Shown here: in pieces, positions 1 through 11,419 of the stretch | Layout: every line of letters begins with the position of its first letter | How positions within the stretch are numbered: the stretch's first letter is position 1 | From: Costus lasius | Lineage: Eukaryota; Streptophyta; Magnoliopsida; Zingiberales; Costaceae | Direction: 5' to 3' | Length of the DNA stretch: 64,000 nucleotides | Assembly: GCA_027563935.2 (NCBI GenBank) | Contig: JANVAS020000223.1 | Coordinates: 248,001 to 312,000 of the forward strand | The notes under the pieces: model-generated | Told to the model about the DNA's origin: nothing | Databases searched by the model: none | Seen by the model: only the letters and a program-made list of their open reading frames with translations | Made by a program: the position numbers and the translations under genes

Positions 1-1789
1 GGATAACTATGGTACTTGTGAGACTGGTATGTGGGCTGGTTAGGCACGAAGTGCTAACACAGACATATGAGTATATCAGTGGTGGATATACTGGACCGAC
101 CCGCTGTGAGGCTATGACTTAGTGTCATGAGTTATCCTCACAAGTGACAGGAGATGCATTGATCCCTTGACTTGAGGTCATTGACCATTCTATATGGTTA
201 GGGACTTGCTTTGATACAACCTAACACCTCGCCGTAGTTGGGAGGTAATAACGGTTGTCATTGAGCATGTCACGACCCATATGAGAAGGTCAATGAACAG
301 ATATAGGATTTGCCCCTTCCTTAGGGAAGTATGATATCCATGGAGCTCCTCTATGGTTCTATGACTGAGAGTGTATGGTCATACCCAGGTGAGAACCTGT
401 TTTAGTCATAGCCATCTGATTGGATGAAAACAAGTGGTGACACACTTGTCCAATCGGATATTAGTTCGGCAAAGAGACTGTAATGCATCTGTACCTAGTT
501 GCGATGATGGGGATGTCGATGTCGATATCCATTCCAATGACCTGGGTAGTAGCGATGCACTGCTAGGTGCCACTCACTGCTTGTGGTGACCTTTGGTCAG
601 CACTGCCAGCGTCAGAGGAACCTACAGGGTCGCACACCTTGATACTTGAGTTCTCGTATTGATCGGAAAGCCTTATGATCGAGTTATTGGATAACTCGGA
701 TCTATTTGGGAGATTTCATCAGCGCCAATGGGCCTGATGAGATGGAAGAATGTTATTGGAGCCAAACTTCATTTTTGGCAGGTTGACCCGTATTTGACTA
801 TGGTTGGCCACATTTGGATTAAGGTTGCATTGGATTGGATCCAAGTGCTTAATCAAGCCATGTAATGAAGTTTGGGCTAGCTCATTATCCAATGAGGCCC
901 AATAATAAGTTGTCATGAAGAGGCAATAGGCTAAAAGGGTATAATGGGGAGGAAGCCAAGCCCATTGGCGCCTAAGGGGCATAATGGGGTTTGGATGACA
1001 AATTTGCTTCATTAAGGAAGCTTTATGTGCCTAGCCCTCTCCCATTGATAGTGTGAATGCATTAAGGCATTGCTTGGGGCGCAAGGCTAGGCCTTGGCGC
1101 ACAAGGCAAGGCTTGGTAGCTTATGGAAAGGTTGAATGAGGTTTATGGTAAAGTCTTGGAGACTTTCCTTACCTCAAACCTTCTCATCCAAGCCATACAC
1201 TTGTCATGATCTCAACCCTTGCCCTAACCGCCTCTAGCTCTTTATAAGTGACCCTAGCCGCCCCTCTTATGAGGTAACAATCCTTAGAGGCGTGACAACA
1301 AGAGGAGGGGTGAAAGCAAGTGCTTGAAGGGCGACAACACCAAGAAGTGGCGCATCTTCTTCTTCCTTCCAAACCCTAGCAGCAAGCCTCTTCCTTCTCT
1401 CTTGACACAAGGAACTTGGTGCTTGGCGGTTTCCCTCTCCCTCATCCTTCTTCATCTTTGGCGCATCTACCTTGGAGGTGGCACATATTTTGAAGAAGGA
1501 GCACAAGGCTTGGATCTTCTTCCCGAGGCTAGCACCGGGCGTAGAAGAAGAGGACTCGAGGCATCCGTGTGTGTGAGACTGAAGAGGGCGCACGCTTGGG
1601 CGCCTATCACGACATCGACCTCATCTTGCTCTAAGGTATTTCCTAACTCATCGTGTCGACTCTCTTGCTTGCGATCTTCACTGGGTTTTTGGGACCGGCC
1701 TGTTTCGGGGACATTCTTCCGTTGTGCAATGTATGAATGTATGCTTATAACTCTGAAAAATTGTAAAATGTCCCCGGGGTTTCCCAACA
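1..1789 (+). mobile_element. Ty1-copia LTR, A/C family, left end cut by the window
   Basis: This is the same LTR as the one at 56472-58209 (5' LTR of element C) and, in reverse, 52743-54698 (element A). It matches them nearly end to end, starting about 190 bases into the LTR and finishing with the family terminus ending CCAACA at 1789. A TATA-like TATAA lies at 1243-1247, where the other copies also have one, so U3 is to its left and R/U5 to its right. No primer binding site follows; the next bases are internal sequence of an Athila-like element. It is therefore either a solo LTR or the 3' LTR of an element whose body lies left of the window. The open frames inside it (for example 1324-1815) recur in other LTR copies and look like chance. 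Confidence 0.9.
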
Positions 1790-1823
1790 GCTCTCGGCCT
1801 GATTGCAACAACTAAATTCACTT

Positions 1824-1989
1824 ATGATGCACGGTCACGACCGTGCACGTCTCGGCAAAAGACGGAAGCAGACTTCGTTACGCATCACGGTCATGCGTTC
1901 CTTCACGCTCACGCCCGTGCAACTCTCGGCCTCGAGTCTAGCAGAGTTAACCGAGCCATGCACGGGTGTGACCGTGCATGGCTCGGTGA
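1824..1989. repeat. Palindromic CACGG/CCGTG motif cluster (internal copy)
   Basis: Several near-copies of a GCACGG...CCGTGC inverted motif, each followed by a CTCGG box, lie in this stretch. One is a stem of GCACGGTC and GACCGTGC with a 2-base loop at 1828-1845. The same motif family recurs in the LTR of this element at 5292-5451. Function unknown. Confidence 0.65.
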
Positions 1990-2183
1990 TTCCTAAAAAA
2001 TCCAGAAAAATTCCCATCAGCATAGTACGGCTTAAAGAGCATGAATATGAAGAAAAACTAAAAAAACAACAAAGTCTAAGGCATAAAAATAAATAAGAAA
2101 GCAACAGTAAAAGAACGAGAAAGAGGTTGGGTTGCCTCCCAACAAGCGCTTCTTTAGGGTCACTAGCTTGACCATCATGAAGC

Positions 2184-3617
2184 TTAGGGCGGATCTGGTG
2201 GAGTAGAGCCGAAATAAATGGCGTGTAGCCTTCGCTTTCTTCGTCTCCCAAAGATTGTACCAATTAAAATAAGCACCAAATATAATACTCCGACTATAAT
2301 TGTTCTGAAATGATATAAAACAGGAGGATGGTTAAACTCAAAAGTTCTCTCAGTGTTTCTCAAAGTTTTATCTCCAAGCGTTCCATGTAGCGCTCTCTTA
2401 GGGTCAACTCCCGAACTATCATCTATCAATGTCATATAAGCCAACACCTTGTCTTCGTTTGGACCGGCTAAGTCGTCAAGCTCTCCTTGTAAACATTTGT
2501 TCTTGCCTCTTGGTGATTTAGCACTCTCTTCCACCACCTCAACGCTGCAACAGGAACCTAAAAAAGACGATTTCTCATTATCAACAAAAAGGTTAAATTT
2601 CAGGATGTTCTCACCAATGTTCAATGACAACTTTCTATGTTTGACATCTATTACAGCTCCGGCTGTAGCGAGGAATGGCCTGCCCAGTATAAGAGGAAGT
2701 CTGGAATTCTCTGTCATATCTAAAACCACGAAGTCCACTGGAATGAAGAATTCCCTGACTTTAATGGGCACATTCTCCACAATTCCCACTGGATGATGTG
2801 TGGAGTTGTTAGCAAGCTGAAGAACTTTAGATGTTGATTTCAGATCACCCAAGTCTAATTTCTTGAAGATAGAGAGCGGCATGATACTAAAACTGGCCCC
2901 CAAGTCCAAGAGTGCTCTTTCAAATGAGACGTTGCGAATTCTGCATGAGATGGAAAAACTACCAGGATCTTCAAGTTTAGGAGGCAGTTGATTCTGAATG
3001 ATTGCAGTATATTCTCCTGTCAGCACTACCATCTCATGTTCCTCTATTTTCCTTTTGTTGGTCAGAATATCGTTAAGGAACTTGGCATAAGTGGGCATCT
3101 GGGAAAGTGCCTCTATGAAAGGAATATTTATGTAGAGCTTCTTTAATACCTCCAAAAATTTTCTAAACTGCCGATCCAATTTAGCCTTAGCCAGACGCTG
3201 AGGAAAAGGGATGGGCGGTTTGTATGACGGAGGTGGAATGTAGACATGCTCCCTTGGTGCATTGGAGTTTTGCTGTTCTGGCTCTAGATCGACCGGTGAG
3301 TTCTTTTCAGGTGGAAGTTCTTTAGGTGAAGCTTGCCTTATTCTTTCTTTAGGTTCAGGCATCATGGGGTCTTCTAATTGGATTCCGCTCCTTATCATTA
3401 TCGCATTACAATGCTCGCTGTGGTTAATTTTCTCCTGGGGTCTAGACAATGAACTGGTTTGCTGGTCCAGTTGTGTGGTATGGTTCTCCATCATTTTCAA
3501 GTGTGTGGATACTGAATCCACTTTGATGTTCAGCTGGCGAATCTGCTCACATATAGAGTCGTTGTGTTTCATTTGACTTGCCATGAAATTTGCCAACATC
3601 GACTCTATCCTTGACAT
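2184..3617 (-). pseudogene. Athila-like gag C-terminus/protease frame with hydrophobic tail
   Basis: A 477-residue open frame, the longest intact piece of this element. Residues about 1-60 are polar and probably helical gag. Residues about 120-235 carry the Pro-rich IPPPSYKPPIPFPQRL segment and the LPPKLEDPGSFSI run typical of Athila-group gag-protease junctions. The aspartic protease motif DLGAS starts at D238, and the later LILGRPFLATAGAVID run fits the retropepsin C-terminal half. Where reverse transcriptase would normally follow, the frame changes to unfamiliar sequence and ends with a hydrophobic segment at about 439-456 (IIVGVLYLVLILIG) followed by the basic GRRRKRR. The start Met is only the first in the open frame; upstream gag is cut off by stops. 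It is probably not a functional host gene. Confidence 0.7.
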
Positions 3618-3619
3618 GT

Positions 3620-4077
3620 TAGGTGGGTCTGGCTATTCCTGATAGACAAATGAAGGTTGCATTCGGGGAAGAGGCCTGAAAGCAGAAGAAGAGTTTGGAT
3701 TAGAAAAATTTTCATAAGGGACTTATCCTTGGTTAAACCTGTAGGAGAAATTTTGGTGATTTCTCCATCCTGGGCTGTACGTGCTCGAATAAGGATCATT
3801 CTGATTTCTGAAGGTCCCGATAGCATTAAACTGTTCAGATGGAGGCCGAAATGGGGCAATCATTAGCAGCATGTCCCGACACTCCACAAACATCACAAGA
3901 AACATATGGTAACAATGCAGGATTGATAAATTTATAAGTACTAGAGCATGTGTGAATGGAAAATGGAGTCCCCAATTGACATTCATCAGAAAAATGACCT
4001 ATACATCCACATATATCACAATAAATATACGGTAACAATGCAGGATTGATATTTGATGAATCAAGCATCATGCACAT
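3620..4077 (-). pseudogene. Athila-like gag fragment with duplicated zinc knuckle
   Basis: Broken gag in two or more frames, upstream of the protease frame on the minus strand. Two CX2CX4HX4C zinc knuckles are readable, CDICGCIGHFSDEC and CDVCGVSGHAANDC, the nucleic-acid-binding module of retroelement gag. They lie in two copies of a roughly 120-base unit: the shared string GGTAACAATGCAGGATTGAT occurs near 3908 and near 4031 on the plus strand. Downstream, YSSTYSPGWRNHQNFSYRF is a hallmark of Athila/Tat gag. A TAA near 3720 and a TAG near 3637 break the connection to the following frame. Confidence 0.7.
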
Positions 4078-4230
4078 TAATCAAGTGAAAACTTTGAAGA
4101 AAAATTCAAAAACTCTAAATGAAAGGAAAAATTAAGCCGCAAGAAACAAAAATTATATAAAATAAAAATTAAAGAAAAGAAAAAGACCTAGTCTATCAAT
4201 TTCCTGATCATGTTAATATTGGCAACGTAG

Positions 4231-4248
4231 TCCCCGGCAACGGCGCCA
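4231..4248 (-). other. Primer binding site, tRNA-Asp type
   Basis: On the minus strand this reads TGGCGCCGTTGCCGGGGA, complementary to the 3' end of plant tRNA-Asp including CCA. It lies a few bases inside the LTR end at 4255 and fixes the orientation of the element as minus. Confidence 0.85.
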
Positions 4249-4254
4249 AAAACT

Positions 4255-5702
4255 TGATAGGGGCCTCGACGGCTGCTACCGCAAGTGCACGGTCTATTAC
4301 GTAATAAAAAGTATCGATCCCACGAGGACCAGGGGTCAAGTACTAACTGATCAGATAACCAATAGCTAGGTTAACAATTAATAGAGGAATGGCTAATATC
4401 CTAGTGCAAACAATTTAAACTAAAGCGAATTAGAAACAAGCAGAACAGAGAGCAAAGCAATCGGGGTTTTAAGCTTATGAGAGAGATTCGGGGTTTTAGG
4501 TTTCACCACACTAAAGCATGCAGAAATATTAGAGTTTGATATTTTAAATTAGGTTTTATCTAAGTTCTCAAGGTAATCCTTCCTAGGGTACAGACACACT
4601 CCCTCTCAGGACACGGTCTGGTATCTGACTTAACCCAAGTCTCCTACTCTCGTGGCTTAGCGGGTTAAGTGGATCCAATGGGTTCTGTGAAGGATTAGGG
4701 TTCCTCGGGTGATTTCGAGTGCTCTCGCCAAACGAAATCACCAGTCTAGTCTAAGGGGTTCCGATGACTATGGTTCACCTCTCAATCCTTCCCACAGCAT
4801 CTAGGGTATGCATACATATGGCCAGTACATACACATGAAAGAAAACTTCCTAGACATGAATAAGAATCGAAGACAAATAAGAGAAACAAGTAGAACAAAC
4901 ATTAATATCAAATATTCTTACAGTGGGCTACACTCAAACCCCGAAAATGAGTTTACGCTACAAGATTCATCGTTAAATACATTAAATCTCTCACAATAAT
5001 TAAATAAAACCAAAGGAGATGGTAGATCTTTGATGGAAGAAGGTCTAGCACGAAGATCCACGCCGAAACGACGAAGGAAACGAGCCGGAACCGTGTTGTC
5101 GCCTCAAAAGTCACCCAAAAACCCTAGGTTGTCACCGTTAGCACTCGTTCTCCGCAACCGCTTGATCAAATCTGATGATTTTGGTCCCAAAACGTCCGTA
5201 TACCAGTTAGGAAGATATCGCTAAAATTTCATTAAATTCCGCTTCCAAAATAGAAAGTTATGGCAGAAAAATCGGGCGCCTGTCGAAGCTACACGGGACG
5301 ATGCACAGCCGTGCATGGATGCACGACCATGCCCGTGTACAGCTCGGTGGCTGGAAAACTTATGATTCACGGCCGTGCATGGATGCATGGTCATGCCCGT
5401 GTATGGCTCGGTGAAACCTGGGATAGTCAGATCATGCACGGCCGTGCATCCTATAGAAGACTCCGATTGGGCTAAAATTTCTCGTGTAGCTTCGTCTCAT
5501 CATGAGGGATCGTCCCATATCTTCAAATCTTCCAAATTTCTTCGATTTTAGGGCAAAATCCCTACATTTCAATAAATAGAGGAAAAGTGAAGGTTCTGAA
5601 GAATATGAAGCATTTAAGTGCATAAATGAGACAAAGCATGTATTTTATTTCAAAATAATAACAGAAATGAGTCACGATATATCATATATTTGCATGTCAT
5701 CA
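4255..5702 (-). mobile_element. LTR of the Athila-like element (5' LTR on minus strand)
   Basis: The inner boundary is set by the adjacent PBS: on the plus strand the LTR starts TGATAGGGGCC at 4255. The outer end is placed at 5702 (plus-strand ...GTCATCA), giving TG...CA termini and about 1.45 kb, usual for Athila-type LTRs. Without a second LTR in the window this end is an estimate. Near the inner end, CCGCAAGTGCACGG resembles a segment common in this element group. The short frames inside (for example 5260-5475) come from the palindromic repeats. Confidence 0.65.
5292..5451. repeat. Palindromic CACGGCCGTG motif array in LTR
   Basis: Three related blocks lie about 75 bases apart (near 5292, 5368 and 5434). 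Each is built on ATGCACGGCCGTGCAT-type palindromes; the one at 5434-5449 is a perfect 16-base palindrome. CCCGTG-plus-CTCGG boxes follow the first two. The same motif family is in the internal region at 1824-1989. Confidence 0.7.
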
Positions 5703-6066
5703 ATAGTTTCCCCTCCTTTGGATATAAGGACTACCCTTTCTTCTTGGGAGAGGCTTACTCAGTAATGTTTTGCTGAGTCTGATTGATATTGCAGGTTCTG
5801 GTCTGGACTAATGAAATTAAGGCATCGATTTAAAGTATTGCTTGATGGCTTATTCTTAAAGAATTGTGATACTTGTATTAAAAGTTATTAGCTGAATCTG
5901 AGTGTTGTAAAATGTACTTATTAGCTGAATCTGAGTGTTGTAAAATGTACTCTGAGGTAAAGTCTTATAAAGAGAATTCTTGTAGCAGTTAGACTTATAT
6001 TGTTGTTCCTAGATTCTAAAGTAATAATTGATCCTTTTATGCTAGTTTTAGTTCCCGGGTGTAACA
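5703..6066 (+). mobile_element. Possible truncated Ty3/gypsy LTR fragment
   Basis: The stretch has LTR-like texture and ends in GGGTGTAACA at 6066, resembling the terminus of chromovirus (Del/Tekay-type) LTRs. It contains a perfect 33-base tandem duplication (5885-5917 and 5918-5950). No PBS or coding sequence follows. The identification is weak; it could be other degraded repeat DNA. Confidence 0.3.
5885..5950. repeat. Perfect 33-bp tandem duplication
   Basis: Two identical 33-base units, TTATTAGCTGAATCTGAGTG and the next 13 bases, lie head to tail at 5885-5917 and 5918-5950. They show no difference, so the duplication is recent. Confidence 0.95.
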
Positions 6067-7324
6067 GGAAGATATCCTGGCGACGGCGATTGCTGAGGAG
6101 CAAGGGTAGTGATAGCACGAGACATCTGGTGGCTGCGGATGGCGGTGAAAGCGGTGGTTGGGGCAGGAGATGCAATTGGTGGTTATAGTGGAGACGCGGC
6201 GTCAGCGATTGTTGAGGTCTCGTCAGGGGCGGGTTCGCTGAGGAGTTGTTTGGGGGATTTGTTGATGACGCCCGTCAGCAACGACAGAGGGGATGGCGTC
6301 GACAATATATGGCGAAACAGCAGGTTTCGCGAATGGTGGAGCAGTGATTTCTGTTGGACGATTCAAAGGAGGATGGAGTTGTCACCGCGATTCGTTCGTT
6401 TGTGTAAGGACGCACTCTAGACTGCACATAGCCTGTTAGAGACTCACACGTACAATTTCAACTTCAGGATTTGTAGTCTTGCGGCGATTCGTTGAAGGCA
6501 AATCGGGTCGGATTCACAAATCAGACTCTGATTTTGGATCTTCCCTGGGCTTTGAATTGGAACCTCGGTTAGGGTTCAATTTTGATGCCACACTTTACTG
6601 ACTAAAATTGGAAGTCGGCAGGTGAAATCCACTCTTTTCTTTTATTTTATTTATTCCTTTTTTATTCTCGAGTAATTTCATGACACTTGGTTTAGTTCCC
6701 TTGCAGTCTTTCGACGAAGAACATCCACCATCAAGCCTTGCTAGTTTAGTTTTCCTGTAACACTTTGGCAAAGAACGTTCACCTTCAAGCTTCGTTGCAG
6801 CGAGGGATACTCAAAGGAGAACAGGTACTGGTTTCTCTTATTTGTCTCTTTGTTCGCGAGGATTTTTTTGTCTCCGAGGTTTTTTTTATTGATTCGGGCT
6901 TTTATTTGTCATTGTTGTTCTCGTTTGATCTTGGCAGATTCCAGCCGTAATAAACAACACTTAATTAGTCTCCATCTCCCCTGCTGAGATCTCAGGCTTC
7001 TTCCCTTCTTATCCCTTTTTTTATGTACTCTCGGCGCTTCTTCCCCTCTTTTTACCCTTGTCGCCTGTTCTCCCTGACTGTAGCTCTTGTTCACAATTGC
7101 ATCGTGATGAAGTATGGATGCATCCATTTGTTTCTTTTGTCATTCTCTTTTTTTTTTCGTTTTTTGATACTCCTCTTGGTTTTCACCACTAAAAGTTTCG
7201 TTTTGTTTAATCTTGATGGATTATTATTTTTTTATTTCTTGATCATCGAGATTTCATCATTCTTTATCACCCGGCAATATTTATCAAATATCCTTACAGC
7301 TGATGGTGTATCAATAGCAGTATT
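6067..7324. other. Unidentified: GC-rich patch, then pyrimidine-rich DNA
   Basis: 6067-6420 is clearly richer in G+C than its surroundings and has an open frame (6109-6420, 103 residues, Gly/Ala/Val-rich) with no recognisable domain. From about 6600 the DNA becomes strongly T/C-rich on the plus strand. No gene, RNA or element could be supported. It may be a relic of a gene 5' end or of a captured fragment inside a transposon. Confidence 0.4.
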
Positions 7325-7720
7325 ATGACAAATATATATAACAACAATTTATCAATCTATCTATCACAGTATACATCAACAAGGATATATTACAATTTAT
7401 ATCAACAAGTATATCACAATTTATATCAGAAATATATCATAATTTATATCAGAATTTATATTACAGTTTATCACAATACCATAGTGTATCACAATATATC
7501 AGTGTATAACAATTTATCACAGTATATAGCAGTTTATCACAGTGTATTACAATGTATTACAGTATATCGCAGTATATTACAGTGTACCAGTGTATAACAA
7601 TTTATCACAATATATAACTGTTTATCACAGTTTATTCCAGTTTATCTCAGTGTATTGTAGTTTATTACAGTATATCACAGTGTATCATAGTTTATTGCAG
7701 TTTATATCAACAGCAAATAA
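7325..7720. repeat. Degenerate 10-bp minisatellite (TATCACAGTT-like)
   Basis: About 400 bases are made of short diverged units of 10-11 bases, such as TTTATCACAG, TGTATTACAG and TATATATCAC. Because 10 is not a multiple of 3, all forward frames read Tyr/Ile/Val/Ser/Gln-rich repeats; the open frames at 7325-7597 and 7542-7790 are by-products and not genes. Confidence 0.85.
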
Positions 7721-7769
7721 TATTAACAATAGGATAATATATCAACAGCACTTTATAAATCAACAATAT

Positions 7770-8245
7770 AATACCAATGATAATGTTTAGACCCCTTTTC
7801 TTTACCTTTTCTTCCCTTTTTATTCGACGTGCACTCTCTTCTTTTTTTTACTCAGTTGCTCTCTTTCCGATCTCCCTTTTTTACTCTTCACTTTCTCTTC
7901 TCTTTTTTTTTTACCGCTTTCTCTTTTCACCCGTTGCTCTGTTTCGCAGCCTGTCGGCGTATGCTGTCGTGTTTTTCTAGTCGCTTTCTGCTTCTTTTAT
8001 AGGCTCTCGGCCAGATCCTCAAAAAGTATTTCCTCCTCACGTTAAATTTCTACCGCTTCTTTTTGCTTGAATTTTTTTTTATTGCTACCAATGCTTCCCT
8101 TTTCTTATTAGTCTCCTTATCAGGCACGATTTCCTTTATTCTGTTTCCTTTTCTTATACCCAGCCAACGCCTATCCAGCTTTACCGTTGAGGCTCCCATT
8201 TATCTTTGTGCTGCCAACGCCTCTTTCTTTCCTTACCAGCGGCAA
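7770..8245. other. Pyrimidine-rich stretch, no gene seen
   Basis: Runs of T and C on the plus strand interrupt every plausible frame. The right edge at 8245/8246 is abrupt: from there the sequence is homologous to 12764 onward, so 8245 is a duplication or insertion boundary. Confidence 0.5.
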
Positions 8246-10247
8246 ATATAGTTAATTATTTTGTTATATAATTAATCACGCAAATTATACTAAACAATTA
8301 AGATAATTTATATTACATAGTTATAATTATCATTTGATCCCTCAGCATTAATGGCATTCTTTTGACTTGGAATTAAGTCAAATGTTATCCAAGCTTGTCA
8401 TAATTGACTTTTTCTTTATATTAATGTTTTATTCCTATATAATCAAATTGTATTTCGCCATCGTTTATGATAACTTGAGTTCACTATCAATAAATTATTT
8501 TAACTGAAAATTATTAGCATTACAATCATCATTAATAAAATTCTAAAGTAAAATCTAAATATGTTTATTTAATTTTCTCCACTCAAGTTAATTGCAATAT
8601 TAATTCATAATCGGCTATTTAAATTTGAAAAAAGATTGTTAATGGTTTTTAAATATTCGAGGCACTTAAAATATTTAACTAGTTTTAGAAACATAAGACA
8701 CTTGAAATGCCATATTAAAGATATTTAAATTGAACGAAAAGTTTTATATTCAATTTGGTTTAATTTGAGTCAACTTGAATGTAATTTTCATATATAATTA
8801 TTAATTATATTTTTTAATTTAAAAAAGAAAAAATTATTTATATAAATTTGATAAATAATTAATAAAAGCTTTGTTTAATCCATTCAACTTGAAATTTTAG
8901 TATTGAATTAAAAAATAAATTAATTTTTATACAAAATTGAAATTTAATTTGTTTAAAAATAAAACTAAACCAAACGAAAAAAGTTTATTTTGGTTTGGTT
9001 TTTAAGGTTGACCCAAATTTTAGATAGGCTTAACTAGTAGGGTTAGTAATATATGTTTATAAGTCAAAAGAGTTATACTTGACCCGCACCAGAATTACAT
9101 ATGGCATGCACATAATTCGTTTATATGAGCAGGTCAATAATATAAATAGGAACATCGTCTATTTAATAAATGTGATATGATATAACATGTTAAGTTCGTT
9201 TAAACATGTAAAGATTTGGGATAATTGTATGTAAATTTTATCAAACATAAATATGAATTAGTTGACGAATAATCATATAATTGAATTATTTTAATTTATT
9301 TAAGACCTAACAGTAACACAACATATTTATTAGAATAATTTTGATAAACTCCGGTAATAGAGAGTGCAGGTAAATGGTCCTACTTAATTTTTTAAATTAA
9401 TTAATTTTATATATAATTTTGATTTATTTTCACTAAATAAATTTTAATATTTCTCATATTGTTACTACGTATTAATTACTCTCATATATTTTTTTATCCT
9501 AGATCCGCGACTGCACATAATTTTATATAAATATTGAATCTTATGGATGTGTTATGACAATTTTTGCTGGCTCTAACTATGGTAGCCTGCGGTTTTTGAT
9601 GCATGAATCATTTGCTACTACATGAAACCAATGAACAAACTGGATTCTGGGTTGTCCAGCAAACAAGCAAGATAATGAATAATAAACAAATGAAAAAAAA
9701 AAAAGAAAAAAAAAGGCACACATAAATATTGATTCGTTAATTATAGAACATGCATCAAGTAATTAATTAATTAATTAACTAATTAATGTATTCGTTAATT
9801 AGTAGTAGAAGTTTTTATATTTTAGTAATTAATTAGTATTAAGCCACAGATAACGTTCTCGCTTTACATCCCCTGCAAGTTAATGCACAATTTAAGCTTT
9901 CCTTTGGTGTCAGTGCATATGTTAGGATGCATTACACGATTATCTTATTCATCTTTCTACTTGTTTTGTTTATGATTCGGTTTACCTTATTTAGTCATAC
10001 TTTATTGTTATATGCACGGTACTTTACTTCTATATGCATGTTATCACCAATGGACCTGTATCTATAATATAGAGACTAATTATATCAATCTAGCTAGTTG
10101 TCGGCTAGGACATTCTTTCATATTGTCTTTGGATGGATATTGGGGTTGTTAAGTGTTGGACTTAATACCACTAGGTTGTTTACTATCTAAGGTGACAGTG
10201 GAAATACTCTAAAAACAGTGCCATTATTGAGATTTATTTTGGCCAAA
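8246..10247 (+). repeat. Segmental duplication, copy 1 (resistance-gene upstream region)
   Basis: Homologous along its length to 12764-14543, with scattered substitutions and indels. Homology starts at ATATAGTTAATTATTTTG in both copies and ends at about TTTTGGCCAAA. Copy 1 carries an extra block near 9366-9600 missing in copy 2. The right half contains the upstream module seen before the resistance-gene relics (about 9718-9920). It is very AT-rich and no coding sequence is visible. Confidence 0.85.
9718..9920 (+). promoter_or_regulatory. Conserved resistance-gene upstream module, copy 1
   Basis: Contains the ordered motifs shared with four other sites in the window: ATTGATTCGTTAATTAT, a run of AATTAATTAATT, TTCGTTAATTAGTAG, and TAATTAGTATTAAGCCACAG followed by ATAACGTTCTCGCTTTAC. 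In the copies at 26.9 and 33.4 kb the equivalent block ends at the ATG of an NB-LRR relic. No coding sequence follows this copy. Confidence 0.6.
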
Positions 10248-11410
10248 CTTAATAATTTACACGACATTCCCTATGTTCATTTTTTTATTATCTATTTTTG
10301 GTATATAGTATAATTTTAATTCATTATAATAATTACCTTGTTAATTAAGCATGCATCATCTTATTGATTTATACTTAACACTTTTTGCTAATTCCTATTA
10401 TTTATATTCTAGGTTTAAATGTAGATAGTATCCACTATTTTTTTTTGTTATATGACTTAATCTATTCTAATTAATTTAATTTTGAGTTACATGTAGGGTT
10501 TTAGACTTTGTATAAATCTTTTGATAAATATTATTAGAAATATTGTAATTTTCTAATTATTGGAATAGTTTAATAAGTGAGTTGATTTATTTTATAATAA
10601 GTTTTGTTAAGTTAAGAGAGTATTGTGGATTTAGTAAATGAATGTAAGTATATTGGATATTTTATATTATATCATTTTGGGTTCCTAATAAATTGTCTTT
10701 TTCCTCCAAAATATTCAGTTAATTAGTTTGGCTCAAATTGTGTTGGGGCATGACACAATATCATAGTTGAAAGAGAAGATGTTAAGCATTACTCTTATCT
10801 TATTGGTGATAATGCAGTTTGACAAAAGATTTTTTTTTTATGAAATATGTCTAGGTGAAAAGTATAAAGAGTTTGTATCAAGACTGCCATTAAAGTGACT
10901 TAACTCAAGAGTTTATTGTATGTGAATATTTTACTAGTGTTAACTAAAAATTATTAATTGATATTGTTGCAAGTGCTTATATCGAGAATTCAATATTCTT
11001 TTCTGTTCTAATGCAAAAAATAGTTGCATCTTGCACTAGCTAATGATGCTTCACCTATATCCTGGGTCTTGAAATGAAAATTACCTTTCTTTGTCTAAAC
11101 TTTCAGAAAGGCTGATTTGAATACCACAAAAGTTCACTAATTGAGTACCCAAACAAATAAATTATCAAAAGTATCTGTTTCATTTGCAAAACTTCTTTGC
11201 TCTTCTATTAACTAAACAAATAATTTATTGAACCATCATTTTCTACATTGAAAAAGCTATTTCTTTCTTTTTCTAGATACTTTCACTTTCAAGTTATATC
11301 CTTCAGACTATAATATGTTTGAGGACTTATATTAGGTGAAGTATTTTTTCATTTTTATGTTTTCTCTTGAAATAAGTTGGTTTTCGTCAATACCATCATT
11401 AATAAGATGT
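10248..11410. other. AT-rich, nothing recognised
   Basis: No frame, repeat array or terminal repeat could be recognised on either strand. Confidence 0.5.
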
Positions 11411-11419
11411 AAAGTTGCT

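Larger units (their letters stand above)
1790..5702 (-). mobile_element. Athila-like Ty3/gypsy retrotransposon, partial, internally deleted
   Basis: Read on the minus strand the order is LTR (5702-4255), tRNA-Asp primer binding site (4248-4231), gag with zinc knuckles (4077-3620), a gag/protease frame (3617-2184), then a conserved non-coding block near 2173-2126 that I associate with Athila-type elements. No reverse transcriptase, RNase H or integrase motif is visible, and the sequence runs straight from the protease region into the terminal block, so the element is internally deleted. Its far end and 3' LTR are not in the window; the copia LTR ending at 1789 interrupts it. The gag phrase YSPGWRNHQNFSYRFN and the protease-region phrases are characteristic of Athila/Tat-type gag, from knowledge of the family. 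Confidence 0.75.

Noticed and set aside
1324..1815. 163-codon open frame on the plus strand
   Set aside because: Lies in the copia LTR and runs past its end; not conserved as a frame in the other LTR copies.
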